Shown piece after piece: positions 8,254-18,224 of a DNA stretch of 64,000 nucleotides. The notes beneath the pieces are model-generated. The model was given only the letters and a program-made list of their open reading frames with translations, had not been told where the DNA came from and searched no databases. A program made the translations under genes and the position numbers. This DNA is from Marixanthomonas ophiurae (lineage in GTDB: Bacteria > Bacteroidota > Bacteroidia > Flavobacteriales > Flavobacteriaceae), in assembly GCF_003413745.1 (NCBI RefSeq), contig NZ_QVID01000001.1, positions 2,170,001 through 2,234,000 on the forward strand. The letters are read 5' to 3'. Every line of letters starts with the position of its first letter. Position 1 is the stretch's first letter.

Positions 8254-10386
8254 ATGAAGTTTACATTTCTATCTATTTCCTTCCTTTTTTGTAGTGTAGT
8301 TTCCTTCGCTCAAAACTCAACCGTAACCGATTCCACTGATGTTGAAAAACTGGAAGAAGTAGTGGTAACCGGGCAGATTAATCCGCAGTCGGTTAACAAA
8401 TCGGTGGTAGAAGTAAAGGTGATTAGCAGAAAAGACATAGAGCGGCAAGCTGGAAACACCTTAGCTGATGTATTAAATAACACTTTAAACTTGAACATTA
8501 CGCCCAATACATCCACTGGGAAAAGTGGAGTAAGCTTGTTTGGGTTGGACAGTCAGTATTTTAAAGTGTTGCTTGATAATATCCCGATGATTAATGAAGA
8601 GGGCGTAGGCAACAATATGGACTTAACCTTAATAAACTTAGACGATGTTGAACGTATAGAATATGTAGAGGGTGCCATGGGGGTTCAATACGGATCGAAT
8701 GCTATTTCAGGAATCATCAACATCATTACCAAGAAATCATCTAAAAACAAACTCGATATTACCGCCTACGTGCAAGAAGAAACCATAGGCGATGAGTATG
8801 AGTGGTTTGATAAGGGCCGCCATATTCAATCGATTAAAGTGGGTGGGAATATTTCAGAAAAACTATATGCCAATGCCACCTATACCCGGAATGACTTTGG
8901 AGGTTTCTGGAACGATAAAAAGGGCGAGAACTACGAATTAAACGACGGCCTTCGCGGACACGAATGGTTACCGAAACTACAACAAAACAGCAAGGCGTTA
9001 CTATCCTACGAAGCAGAAGGGTTTAACATCTTCTATCGTTTTGAGTACTTGCACGAAGACATTTATAAATACAACGAAACGGTAGATCCCAACGAAAACG
9101 CATCGACGGGAACCACCAATCCTTCAGCGTTGGATGAACAATACACCAACAACCGATTGTACCATCACTTAAATAGTAGCGGGAAACTATTTAAAAAAGT
9201 GAACTACAATGTATCCCTTTCCTACCAAGAACAGACCAAAGATCTGGAGCGCTATACCTACCGCATTCGGTCGGGAGCTAAAGAAAATGTAGAAGAAGGC
9301 GAATACCAAAGTAGGAGTGCAATCTTTTCCAGAGGTACGTTTAGCAATTTATTAAACAGTGAGTGGCTATCGGTACAAGCGGGATATGAATTAACCTTGG
9401 AAGAAGGTTCCGGCTCATCGGTAGCAATCGTGATTGATCCTGAAGAAGGTGCGGTATCACAAAGCTTAAATAATTATGACGTGTTCGCCGCTTCCGAAAT
9501 GCAACTAACAGAGCGGTTTTCATTACGGCCAGGTGTTCGGGTTTCTTTTAGTAACCTGTTCGATACCCAGTACATTGGGTCGTTAAGTGCCAAGCAAACC
9601 TTGGGTGACGATTGGGAGTTGCGCGCTATCGTAGGTTCGGCAAACCGAACCCCCAACTACAATGAGTTATACACTTATTTTGTAGATGTAAATCACAACG
9701 TACAAGGAAACGGCGCCTTAACCCCAGAAAACGGCGTTTCTACTTTTCTTCATATTAAAAAGCGCAGCAGTCTGGCCGATGGAGCACTTCGGTTAAAAAA
9801 TAAAATCAGTTTTAATTACCTAAACGTAGACGATAGAATTGAATTAATTGTGGTGAATCAGAGTCCGTTGGCGTATCAATACAACAATATTGACAGCTAC
9901 AAGGCAATGGGCGTATTTTCAGAAAACGAATTGTACTATCAAAATATAAAAGCACAATTGGGCGCTTCGGTACAGGGGATTTCAAAAGTATTGGACAGCC
10001 GTACCAATAGCAATGACGACTTTCTGTATAATTTTCAGTTGAATGCGAATGTCGCTTATACCGTACCTAAATGGGACACTACCTTCTCGTTGTTCTATAA
10101 ACACATAGGCGAGCAGCAACAGTTTGTAGAGAAAACCAATGCCGAAGGCAATCAAGAGTTTTTTACTGGGAAGACCGAAGCCTATAGTTGGCTAGATACA
10201 ACCATCAACAAATCATTTTTCGATGGCGCGTTTATCACCACATTAGGTGCGCGAAATATATTTGATGTCACTGCAGTAAACACCACCGCGTTTGAAGGCG
10301 GAACCCATAACGGTCCGCCCACACAAATACCCTTGGGCTATGGACGCTCTTACTTTTTAAAACTAACCTATCATTTAACCCTATAA
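8254..10386 (+). CDS. TonB-dependent outer-membrane receptor, probably for haem/iron
   Basis: A 710-residue outer-membrane receptor. The signal peptide ends at SFAQ (about residue 20); a TonB-box-like segment EKLEEVVVTGQ follows (about 31-41); the plug domain runs to about residue 170 with IERIEYVEGAMGVQYG-type sequence (here VERIEYVEGAMGVQYGSNAI) and IINIITKK; the rest is a 22-stranded barrel pattern ending LKLTYHLTL with the terminal aromatic/hydrophobic strand. It leads an operon whose next gene (2 bases on) encodes a HmuY lipoprotein, so haem or a haem-protein is the likely ligand, analogous to HmuR-HmuY of Porphyromonas. It lacks the N-terminal carboxypeptidase-like domain of SusC-type receptors. 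A siderophore ligand is the main alternative. Confidence 0.85.
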   Translation: MKFTFLSISFLFCSVVSFAQNSTVTDSTDVEKLEEVVVTGQINPQSVNKSVVEVKVISRKDIERQAGNTLADVLNNTLNLNITPNTSTGKSGVSLFGLDSQYFKVLLDNIPMINEEGVGNNMDLTLINLDDVERIEYVEGAMGVQYGSNAISGIINIITKKSSKNKLDITAYVQEETIGDEYEWFDKGRHIQSIKVGGNISEKLYANATYTRNDFGGFWNDKKGENYELNDGLRGHEWLPKLQQNSKALLSYEAEGFNIFYRFEYLHEDIYKYNETVDPNENASTGTTNPSALDEQYTNNRLYHHLNSSGKLFKKVNYNVSLSYQEQTKDLERYTYRIRSGAKENVEEGEYQSRSAIFSRGTFSNLLNSEWLSVQAGYELTLEEGSGSSVAIVIDPEEGAVSQSLNNYDVFAASEMQLTERFSLRPGVRVSFSNLFDTQYIGSLSAKQTLGDDWELRAIVGSANRTPNYNELYTYFVDVNHNVQGNGALTPENGVSTFLHIKKRSSLADGALRLKNKISFNYLNVDDRIELIVVNQSPLAYQYNNIDSYKAMGVFSENELYYQNIKAQLGASVQGISKVLDSRTNSNDDFLYNFQLNANVAYTVPKWDTTFSLFYKHIGEQQQFVEKTNAEGNQEFFTGKTEAYSWLDTTINKSFFDGAFITTLGARNIFDVTAVNTTAFEGGTHNGPPTQIPLGYGRSYFLKLTYHLTL

Positions 10387-10388
10387 CC

Positions 10389-11810
10389 ATGTCAATATTT
10401 AAATCATTTAAAATACTACTTGTCGCATGTATTGCTACTGCTACCTTAGTTTCGTGTAGCGATGACGATACTACGACGGTACAAGGCGAGCCTTTTGTGG
10501 CAGCGTTTGAGAACCTTTCGGCTAACTTAGGAGAAATAGAAGGCAATGAGGATATCAAACTAGTGTATTCAGAAACTGCTTCAGAAAACGGAGCGATCAC
10601 ACTTTCGTTAGAAGCTACGAATGCGGTATACGGAGAGGACTTTACAACGGAACCTGCTGCGGAAGGAAACACGATTACCTTGCCTATTACTGAGGGAACA
10701 AGAGAAAATACAATAGCTTTCAATAAACTGAATGCTAATTTAGATGAAACAGTAGTTATTACTTTTACTATTACCGACATTTCATATCCTAATGCTCAGA
10801 TACAAGGTAATACTGCTTTTGCTTTAAATAGTTCCGCTTCTTTAGGGCGTTCATTAGCCCCAGAAGTAGGTGGTCCCAATGAGCAAAACCAAGTGTATAT
10901 TGATTTAAGTTCCGAAAAAACAACTGTTGTACAACGTGATTCTTGGGATCTAGGGTTTTATGCTGGAAATGAATTTCGAGTAGCAATAAACGGTTCCATT
11001 TATATGGCTACGGCACAATTGGATGCTACCAATATTGATGCGGTAACCGAAGCCGATGTTACGGGTATACAAGACCAAGTAGCGGTGGGAACCTTCGATC
11101 CCGCTAATGTTGCATATATAGATCATCCTGACGGAAACATTACCAAAAATGCAATTGGTGCTATAAGTGACACCGATGCTGATAACAAGGTGTATTTAGT
11201 GAATTTAGGATATGAAGTAGGAAACACTACAGCAGAACAAGGAAGTGTAACTGTAGCTGGAGATGCTAGAGGTTGGAAAAAGATTCGCGTATTAAAACGA
11301 GGGGACGATTACCTACTACAATATGCCGATCTAAATGCTACCACACACCAAGAAGTGACCATTTCGAAAAACAGTGGATATAATTTTACCTTCTTCAGTT
11401 TCAACACCAATAATGTTGTTTCTGTAGAACCGGAAGCAGACCAATGGGATATCAACTTTACAGTTTTTACCAATATAATAGAAGAGGCTGGTTCCTATGG
11501 TTATTCAGATGGGGTTTTGCACAACCGTAAAGGAGGCGTGGTGGCCTATGCCATCAATACAGATGAAGTGAGCACCACCTATGATGACTTTTCATTGAGT
11601 AACCTAAACACAGCCAACTTTCAAGAAGACCAACGTACTATAGGCAGTAGCTGGAGAGAGGTGATTAATGAAGATAAGGTATTGTTTGATAATATGTTTT
11701 ACATCATTCAAGATCTAAACGGAAACACCTATAAACTAAAATTCACAGCTCTATTGAGCGACCAGGGAGAACGTGGATACCCTGAATTCAAATATCAATT
11801 ATTACAATAA
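10389..11810 (+). CDS. HmuY-family haem-binding lipoprotein
   Basis: A 473-residue lipoprotein. The signal peptide ends in a lipobox (LVSC, Cys23), followed by an acidic SDDDTTT stretch that is typical for surface export of Bacteroidota lipoproteins. Residues about 35-150 form a beta-sandwich-like domain; residues about 155-473 are HmuY-like, with QVYIDLSSEKTTVVQRDSWD, WDLGFYAGNEFR, a paired WDINFTVFTN and the C-terminal VLFDNMFYIIQDLNGNTYKL block. HmuY proteins bind haem at the cell surface and pass it to a TonB receptor. Coupled to the receptor gene by a 2-base gap. The added N-terminal domain makes it about twice the size of Porphyromonas HmuY. Confidence 0.8.
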   Translation: MSIFKSFKILLVACIATATLVSCSDDDTTTVQGEPFVAAFENLSANLGEIEGNEDIKLVYSETASENGAITLSLEATNAVYGEDFTTEPAAEGNTITLPITEGTRENTIAFNKLNANLDETVVITFTITDISYPNAQIQGNTAFALNSSASLGRSLAPEVGGPNEQNQVYIDLSSEKTTVVQRDSWDLGFYAGNEFRVAINGSIYMATAQLDATNIDAVTEADVTGIQDQVAVGTFDPANVAYIDHPDGNITKNAIGAISDTDADNKVYLVNLGYEVGNTTAEQGSVTVAGDARGWKKIRVLKRGDDYLLQYADLNATTHQEVTISKNSGYNFTFFSFNTNNVVSVEPEADQWDINFTVFTNIIEEAGSYGYSDGVLHNRKGGVVAYAINTDEVSTTYDDFSLSNLNTANFQEDQRTIGSSWREVINEDKVLFDNMFYIIQDLNGNTYKLKFTALLSDQGERGYPEFKYQLLQ

Positions 11811-11848
11811 CAAGTAAACCTATTACAAACATTACAACAGATAAAAGA

Positions 11849-13084
11849 ATGAAAAAAATACTACATATTGCAGCCTTTATAGCAACGGGATTCGTTGCCA
11901 CTGCACAAGAAACCATCAACCTTTCTATGGGTGCTAATTATGAAAATGAGGTCTACGTAAAATTAGCAGACGAAACACAGAACACCTATGCCGCTGCTAG
12001 TTGGGATGTAGCCTTTTTACGTAACAGTGCACAGAATATTGGCATTCGTGTAAACGATGGCGCCGGAATACAGGTGTTTGAAGCAGCGAACGACCCAGCA
12101 GAATGGAACAATATCGATGTAACTAATGAAGCATCTTGGACACCATTATATAACGATGATACCAATTGGGACAACGGAGCCTTTATGCAGGGATCAGCTA
12201 CGTATGGTTGGGGAGAGTATAACCCAGCAACCCACCACGTAGAAGGAACCATCATCTTTGTATTGAAATATGCCGATGGTACCTATCGTAAGTTTATAAA
12301 CGAAGACTTTTTTGGCGGGTACACATTTAAGTTCGCTACTTGGGATGGTAGCGCTTGGGTAAATGAAACGACTACAACAGTTGATAATGATGATAACCCT
12401 AATAACCGTTACAACTACTATTCATTACAAAACAACGAAGCCGTTGTAGCTGAGCCAGCTGTAACAGAATGGGATATGGTGTTTAGAAAATATGTTACAG
12501 AATTACAGGCAAATACAATGTATAATGTAACTGGCGTGTTACATAATCCAAATATCACCGTAGCGCAAAACGAAGAACCAACGGGAGAAGCAGATCCTGC
12601 TAATGTAACCTACTCTGAAGAAATTAATACTATAGGGTACGATTGGAAAAGCTTTGACGGTTCAGGATATTTAGTAAACAGTAATATGGCGTATTATGTT
12701 AAATATGATGAAGATACCGTATACCGATTGGTATTTACTTCATTTGAAGGGTCTTCAACTGGAAACATCGAGTTGGAATATCAAGATGTATCTAGTTTAT
12801 TAGGATTTGAAGATGTAACAGAAGATGTTTCCTTCGGAATGTTTCCAAACCCTACTACCAATGGTCAAGTATCAATTGTGTATGATGTAGCTAATACTGT
12901 TTCAGTAAAAAATACGATTGAAGTATATGCAATCAACGGAGTGAAAGTATATTCAGAAACGATGTCTACTGCATCTGGTTTTTATAACAAGACATTAGAC
13001 CTTTCAGGCCTACAAAGTGGTATGTATATGGTTACCTTTACCGCCGGAAAAAACAGTGTAACGAAGAAACTAATTTTGAACTAG
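11849..13084 (+). CDS. HmuY-like secreted protein with type IX secretion sorting tail
   Basis: A 411-residue secreted protein with signal peptide (ends about VATAQE). The central part repeats the HmuY pattern seen in the preceding gene: ASWDVAFLRNSAQNIGIRVN, TEWDMVFRKYV, NSNMAYYVKYDEDTVYRLVF. Residues about 330-411 are a type A C-terminal sorting domain of the type IX secretion system (FGMFPNPTTNGQ, IEVYAINGVKVYS, LQSGMYMVTF, KKLILN), so the product should be carried over the outer membrane and anchored or released. It appears to be a second, differently exported haem-capture protein working with the lipoprotein upstream. It is 38 bases from that gene and 7 bases from the next. Confidence 0.8.
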   Translation: MKKILHIAAFIATGFVATAQETINLSMGANYENEVYVKLADETQNTYAAASWDVAFLRNSAQNIGIRVNDGAGIQVFEAANDPAEWNNIDVTNEASWTPLYNDDTNWDNGAFMQGSATYGWGEYNPATHHVEGTIIFVLKYADGTYRKFINEDFFGGYTFKFATWDGSAWVNETTTTVDNDDNPNNRYNYYSLQNNEAVVAEPAVTEWDMVFRKYVTELQANTMYNVTGVLHNPNITVAQNEEPTGEADPANVTYSEEINTIGYDWKSFDGSGYLVNSNMAYYVKYDEDTVYRLVFTSFEGSSTGNIELEYQDVSSLLGFEDVTEDVSFGMFPNPTTNGQVSIVYDVANTVSVKNTIEVYAINGVKVYSETMSTASGFYNKTLDLSGLQSGMYMVTFTAGKNSVTKKLILN

Positions 13085-13091
13085 TATAATT

Positions 13092-14000
13092 ATGAAAAAG
13101 ACAATTTTTGCGTTAATAGGATTAATAGCTATCAGTGCTAGCAGTAATGCACAAAGCAAACAAGAAAAGGATAGAGAGGCTATAAAGAATATGTGTGGGT
13201 GTTACGAAGTAACCTTCAACTTCACTGAAACATTTGAATATGTAGAAGATTCTACTTACATACCGTCAAAAACTAAAATAGCTGGTGGTTTAGAGTGGGC
13301 AGAACTTATTGAAGATAAAGATGATAAGGTGTCTATTCAGCATCTATTAATTGTAGGGCCACCCAACCAGCCACATATAGTAAAACACTGGCGTCAGGAT
13401 TGGGAATATGAAAATACCGATCTATATCTATTCAACGGTGATAACCAATGGACCTATACTAAAAAGCCAAAAAGCGACGTAAAAGGACAGTGGACGCAGA
13501 AAGTATTTCAGGTAGATGATAGTCCGAGATACGAAGGCTCTGCTACTTGGGTACACGTAGATGGTAAAAGCTATTGGGAAAATACTACAACAGCACCTTT
13601 GCCACGAAGAGAGTACACCCAACGTAGTGATTATAATGTAACAATGCGCGGAAACCGTCACGAGATAACCGATTTTGGTTGGATACACGATCAAGACAAT
13701 GAAAAAATTGTACGAAAAGAAGGCGCAGAAGATGTAGTAATCGCCAAAGAAAAAGGGTACAACGTGTACAAAAAAGTAGATGACAGCAAGTGTAAAGCAG
13801 CCCAAGACTGGTGGAAAGAACACCAAGACAAATGGGCTACGGTTCGCGCGAAGTGGGACAACGTATTTGGAAAAGACGAAGACTTAGCCTTAAAAGAAAA
13901 AGTAGATAACAAAGTATTGTTTAAATACTTGTTTGATGAAAATATGACCGATAAGAAAGAAATAAACGGAGTGATCGACTCTTTTGTAATCGAAAAATAA
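13092..14000 (+). CDS. DUF6607 family exported protein
   Basis: A 302-residue protein with a signal peptide (ends SSNAQ) and sequence typical of DUF6607: CGCYEVTFNFTETF near the start, HWRQDWEYE, TQKVFQVDDSPRYEGSATW and a Trp/Lys-rich C-terminal third. The biochemical role is unknown to me. The family recurs in Bacteroidota next to TonB/HmuY iron genes, as it does here. Conserved His and Trp residues would suit ligand binding, but that is a guess. It lies 7 bases after the sorting-tail protein and 7 before the ankyrin gene. Confidence 0.7.
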   Translation: MKKTIFALIGLIAISASSNAQSKQEKDREAIKNMCGCYEVTFNFTETFEYVEDSTYIPSKTKIAGGLEWAELIEDKDDKVSIQHLLIVGPPNQPHIVKHWRQDWEYENTDLYLFNGDNQWTYTKKPKSDVKGQWTQKVFQVDDSPRYEGSATWVHVDGKSYWENTTTAPLPRREYTQRSDYNVTMRGNRHEITDFGWIHDQDNEKIVRKEGAEDVVIAKEKGYNVYKKVDDSKCKAAQDWWKEHQDKWATVRAKWDNVFGKDEDLALKEKVDNKVLFKYLFDENMTDKKEINGVIDSFVIEK

Positions 14001-14007
14001 ATAAAAT

Positions 14008-15513
14008 ATGAGCTGCCTAAAAAAAATAAACTTGTGTTTGGTATTGTTAGTAAGCACGTTTGCTAGTGCACAGACCAATAATTCATTCTTAGAAAGAAGC
14101 TTTTGGAAAACCAATCCGACTATACCAGCCGTCGAACAAAAAATAAAAGAAGGCAACGATGTCACACAGTTAAATTCCTATGGATTTGACGGTGTTACCT
14201 ATGCTATCTTGGAAGACGCCCCATTAGCTACCCTTAAGCATATGCTAACAAAAGAAGGGAATGGTGTGAATAAATTAACCCACGACGGACGAACCTATAT
14301 TTTTTGGGCAGCTTATAAAAACAATATTGACTTAGTAAAGCACCTATTACAAGCACGTGCCCGAACCGATATTCGGGATGACCATAGTAATACCATTGCG
14401 TTGTTTGCTGCTGGAGCCGGAAATACCAATGCAGAACTATACGATATATTAGCGCAACACGGCGCCGATCTATCGAACGAAACCACTAAAAACGGTGCAA
14501 ACATTCTATTATTAGCAGCGCCGCATGTAAAAGACTTGAGTGAGTTGGATTATTTTGTTTCTAAAGGGATGTCCTTACAAAGCACCGATACAGCTGGGAA
14601 TGGCATCTTTAATTATGTAGCCAAAACAGGAAATGCCAACCTATTGGATGCCCTCATCGAAAAAGGAGTTGCATATAAAGAGCTAAACAAAGAAAAAGGC
14701 AATGCAATGCTTTTCGCGAGTCAGGGTACACGAGGCACCACCAACGGACTGGAAGTGTATCAATATTTAGAGTCAAAAGGCATTAACCCAAACGTGACCA
14801 CTACTGAAGGCGTAACCCCATTGCATACATTAGCATATAGAAGTGATGATAAAGCAGTACTAAACTACTTTATTAAAAAAGGAGTGGATGTAAACCAAGC
14901 CAATGAAGAAGGCAACACAGCTTTTATGAATGCAGCCTCGGCAAATAATATGGAGATTGTAACACTATTGGCAGAGAAGGTTACAGATATAAACCATACC
15001 AACAAAAAAGGACAATCAGCATTAAGCTTGGCAGTAGCCAATAATACTGCTGAAGTAGTAGCGTATCTGTTAAAAAATGGAGCAGATGCTTCCGTAACCG
15101 ATACAAACGGAAATACATTGGCATACTACGTGATGGATGGGTATAGTTCAAAAGAAGCAACTGATTTCAATAAAAAACTGACGCTTCTAAAACAAAACAA
15201 TGTGTCGTTAACCACGCTTCAGGAAAAGGATAATAGCTTATATCACTTGGCAGTAGCTAAAAACAACGTAGACTTGTTGAAGTTGGTCGTGAAAATGGCA
15301 GATAAGAAACAACTGCAACAAAAAAATGCAGATGGCTTAACACCGTTACATTTGGCAGCGATGAAAGCAAAAAACGATACCATATTAAAATATTTGTTGT
15401 CGTTAGGCGCTGATAAAAATGTGGTTACCGATTTTGAAGAAACAGCGTACGATCTAGCAAGTGAAAACGAACAATTAGAAGCAAATAACATTGATCTAAA
15501 CTTTCTGAAATAA
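14008..15513 (+). CDS. Exported ankyrin-repeat protein of the haem/iron operon
   Basis: A 501-residue protein with a signal peptide (ends FASAQT) and about thirteen ankyrin repeats covering nearly the whole mature chain; clear examples are DGRTYIFWAAYKNNIDLVKH, EGVTPLHTLAYRSDDKAVLN and DGLTPLHLAAMKAKNDTILK. Ankyrin repeats bind proteins and have no catalytic role of their own. Periplasmic ankyrin proteins (AnkB-type) often protect catalases or other haem enzymes; here it is likely a scaffold or chaperone for another operon product, which is inference from position. It is 7 bases from the upstream gene and 1 base from the next. Confidence 0.8.
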   Translation: MSCLKKINLCLVLLVSTFASAQTNNSFLERSFWKTNPTIPAVEQKIKEGNDVTQLNSYGFDGVTYAILEDAPLATLKHMLTKEGNGVNKLTHDGRTYIFWAAYKNNIDLVKHLLQARARTDIRDDHSNTIALFAAGAGNTNAELYDILAQHGADLSNETTKNGANILLLAAPHVKDLSELDYFVSKGMSLQSTDTAGNGIFNYVAKTGNANLLDALIEKGVAYKELNKEKGNAMLFASQGTRGTTNGLEVYQYLESKGINPNVTTTEGVTPLHTLAYRSDDKAVLNYFIKKGVDVNQANEEGNTAFMNAASANNMEIVTLLAEKVTDINHTNKKGQSALSLAVANNTAEVVAYLLKNGADASVTDTNGNTLAYYVMDGYSSKEATDFNKKLTLLKQNNVSLTTLQEKDNSLYHLAVAKNNVDLLKLVVKMADKKQLQQKNADGLTPLHLAAMKAKNDTILKYLLSLGADKNVVTDFEETAYDLASENEQLEANNIDLNFLK

Positions 15514-15514
15514 T

Positions 15515-16009
15515 ATGAATATGAAAAAGTTGATAAAAATACTACCCGTTTTAGTAGTAGTCTTAGTGTTGGCGGCAAGTTTTACGCCTACCACTGCCAA
15601 AAGTAAATACAAATGCCTGATACAGATGACTAATTATACGGGCGAATCTGCTTATGTGGTCGTTTCTTTATTGGATGCCGAAGGCGAATATGTAGAAACA
15701 CTGTATGTTCAAGGCGATGACGATGAGTGGTATTTTGATATTTCAGAATGGTGGGATTTCTACGGAAAAAAACGGCATAACATCGATGCCATTACCGGAG
15801 CTACTATTGCTGGTGGACAACGAGCATTAAGCGTAATCGAGATTGAAGATGATAAAATAGATGCAGGCTACAAAATACGCTTTGAAACAGCAGTAGAAGA
15901 CCAAGAATATTACGCCGACGATGTGGAGTTTGAGTTGACATCAGAATCGGTGAAAGGAAAAGTAGAAGGACAAGGATTTATACGCTACGTGCGTATGATG
16001 CCACAGTAA
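15515..16009 (+). CDS. DUF2271 family periplasmic protein
   Basis: A 164-residue exported protein: an N-terminal hydrophobic signal (residues 5-24), then KYKCLIQMTNYTGESAYVVV, DDDEWYFDISEWWDFYGKK and the strong motif HNIDAITGATIAGGQ. The last resembles the DAxTGAT motif at which FMN is covalently attached in NqrC/RnfG-type FMN-binding proteins, and DUF2271 proteins are regularly found with PepSY-domain reductases. I infer a role as a partner of the membrane reductase encoded 10 bases downstream, perhaps carrying flavin or assisting reduction of iron. The DITGAT-like motif could also be a coincidental loop. Confidence 0.7.
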   Translation: MNMKKLIKILPVLVVVLVLAASFTPTTAKSKYKCLIQMTNYTGESAYVVVSLLDAEGEYVETLYVQGDDDEWYFDISEWWDFYGKKRHNIDAITGATIAGGQRALSVIEIEDDKIDAGYKIRFETAVEDQEYYADDVEFELTSESVKGKVEGQGFIRYVRMMPQ

Positions 16010-16019
16010 ACGCAACCGT

Positions 16020-18209
16020 ATGACCTTATCAATATGGAGATACAGTCACCTTGCGTTGGCTGTATCTTCTTTTGTTTTTATAGTAATTGCTTCCGTTACG
16101 GGTATTATTCTTGCAGTAGAACCTGTTTCGGAACAACTAAAACCCTTTGCCATACCCGAAGCACAAGAGATTTCGGTAGGGGAGACGGTAGCGGTGCTTC
16201 AAAATAAATATGATGAGGTCTTATGGGTAGAGGTAGACCATAACGACTTTGTATCGGCCTCTGTCATTACCGAAGAAGGAACTAGCGAAACCTTTTACAT
16301 CAACCCCATAACCGGCGAAAAAGTGGGGGAATTGATCGAGCAGCATCCTATTTTCAGCTTTGCCACCAACGTACATAGATCGTTGTTTTTAAAATCCACC
16401 GGTCGCTTTATAGTCGGCTTGGTATCTTTTTTACTCTTCTTAATTGCGGTTACTGGAGTCATATTGATTATAAAACGACAAGGAAGTGTAAAACGCTTCT
16501 TTTCAAAAATATCAAAAGAATCGTTCAACCAACACTATCACGTATACTTTGGTAGGTTGTTCTTAATCCCAATCATCATTTTAACGGTAACAGGGGTATA
16601 TCTTTCCTTAGAGAAATTTTCGCTTTTACCTGAATATAAAATAACCCACGACGTAGATTACGATACCATTGCCGAAACACCGGTGCGAGAAGTCATTGTT
16701 TTTCCTGCGTTTCAAAATAGTCCGCTCACTGATTTAAAAAGATTAGAGTTCCCGTTTTCCCCAGATCCAGAAGATTACTACATCGCAAAATTCTCGAATA
16801 AAGAAGTACTAGTCAATCAATTTACGGGGGAAGTACTAAGTGAGTATGAATATCCCGTTGTGGCTTGGGCTTCTAGTTGGAGTATGGCACTTCACACGGG
16901 TAGAGGAAGCATTCTATGGTCTGTTATTTTATTGATAGCCTGTTTTTCTATTCTGTTTTTTATCTATTCAGGCTTTGCGATGACCTTGCGCCGCCGAAAG
17001 AAAACAGGAGCCTTTAAAAATAAATATACCAAAGATAAAAGCGAGTATATTATTTTAGTGGGTTCGGAAACTGGGAATACCTTTGATTTTGCGCGGCAAT
17101 TTCAACAAGCATTGCTGCAAACCGGGAAAAAAGTATATGTTTCAGAATTAAACACCTACACTACCTACAAAAAGGCGAGACAATTATTTGTATTCACGGC
17201 CACCTACGGACAAGGAGAAGCCCCTGCTAATGCGACTAATTTTTTAAAATTACTAGAAAAGAAAAAACAAGATCATCCTGTTCATTTTTCAGTAGTAGGT
17301 TTTGGGTCATTAGCTTATGAGGATTATTGTCAGTTTGCAATTGACGTTGATAAAACGTTGCAGCAACACCCCAACTTTCACCAAGAATTACCCATTTACA
17401 AGATCAACAATCAAGATGCCACCGATTTTGAGCACTGGGCCATCCGTTGGGCTACACAGCATAATTTACACCTACAGTTAGAGCCTTTAGATACGGATAA
17501 GAAAATTGCAACACAGCATAATTTCACCGTCATAAACCGCACCGAATTAAACAAGGACGATACATTTATACTTCAACTTCGTCCTTCTAAAAAACAAGTG
17601 TTTGAGTCGGGTGATTTGTTGGAGGTTATTCCTCCAAACGAACGGATTGCTCGATTGTATAGTATTGCTGAGGTAGCAGGAGATATTGTGTTAAGTATAA
17701 AAAGACACGAGTATGGCGCCTGTTCTTCCTATTTTAGTAGCTGTAAAGTAGGGGATAATGTAAAAGGAATTATAAGTAAGAATGAGTCATTTCATTTACC
17801 CGAACAAGCCCAACACGTACTTTTAATTGCCAACGGTACCGGAATTGCCCCTTTTTTAGGAATGATAGCTACACACGCAGCTACAAAAGAGATCAATCTT
17901 TTTTGGGGTGGAAAAACACAGGAGTCATTTGATTTATATGCTTCCTATTTAGAAGAAACAAATTTAAAGACTAAGCAGCTAGCCTATTCGCAAGAAGGAA
18001 ATAAACAGTATGTTCAAGACCGCTTGGCAGAACAAAAAGAAATGGTGGCTAAGTTGCTTCAGCAAAAAGCCATGATTATGATCTGCGGAAGCATTGCTAT
18101 GCAAAAAGAGGTATTATCCGTTTTAGAAAAAATTCTCATAGAATATAAGATGGAGGTTACTATAAACGATCTGGAACAACAAGGACTTTTAGCAATGGAT
18201 TGTTATTAA
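16020..18209 (+). CDS. PepSY transmembrane - flavodoxin - FAD/NAD(P)H reductase fusion
   Basis: A 729-residue inner-membrane electron-transfer protein. Residues 1-330 are a PepSY_TM unit with four membrane helices (about 10-32, 130-152, 173-193, 298-320) and periplasmic parts between them. Residues 342-480 are a flavodoxin domain (YIILVGSETGNTFDFARQ, FTATYGQGEAPANA). Residues 505-729 are a ferredoxin-reductase module with RLYSIAE for FAD and NGTGIAPFLGM plus ICGSIAMQKE for NAD(P)H, as in sulfite reductase flavoprotein and cytochrome P450 reductase. The likely reaction is passing electrons from NAD(P)H through FAD and FMN across the membrane to reduce ferric iron or haem taken up by the upstream receptor. 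His residues in the helices (HLALA, HVYFGR, HTGRG) could bind haem. Confidence 0.85.
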   Translation: MTLSIWRYSHLALAVSSFVFIVIASVTGIILAVEPVSEQLKPFAIPEAQEISVGETVAVLQNKYDEVLWVEVDHNDFVSASVITEEGTSETFYINPITGEKVGELIEQHPIFSFATNVHRSLFLKSTGRFIVGLVSFLLFLIAVTGVILIIKRQGSVKRFFSKISKESFNQHYHVYFGRLFLIPIIILTVTGVYLSLEKFSLLPEYKITHDVDYDTIAETPVREVIVFPAFQNSPLTDLKRLEFPFSPDPEDYYIAKFSNKEVLVNQFTGEVLSEYEYPVVAWASSWSMALHTGRGSILWSVILLIACFSILFFIYSGFAMTLRRRKKTGAFKNKYTKDKSEYIILVGSETGNTFDFARQFQQALLQTGKKVYVSELNTYTTYKKARQLFVFTATYGQGEAPANATNFLKLLEKKKQDHPVHFSVVGFGSLAYEDYCQFAIDVDKTLQQHPNFHQELPIYKINNQDATDFEHWAIRWATQHNLHLQLEPLDTDKKIATQHNFTVINRTELNKDDTFILQLRPSKKQVFESGDLLEVIPPNERIARLYSIAEVAGDIVLSIKRHEYGACSSYFSSCKVGDNVKGIISKNESFHLPEQAQHVLLIANGTGIAPFLGMIATHAATKEINLFWGGKTQESFDLYASYLEETNLKTKQLAYSQEGNKQYVQDRLAEQKEMVAKLLQQKAMIMICGSIAMQKEVLSVLEKILIEYKMEVTINDLEQQGLLAMDCY

Positions 18210-18224
18210 TTTAAAAAGAAAGAT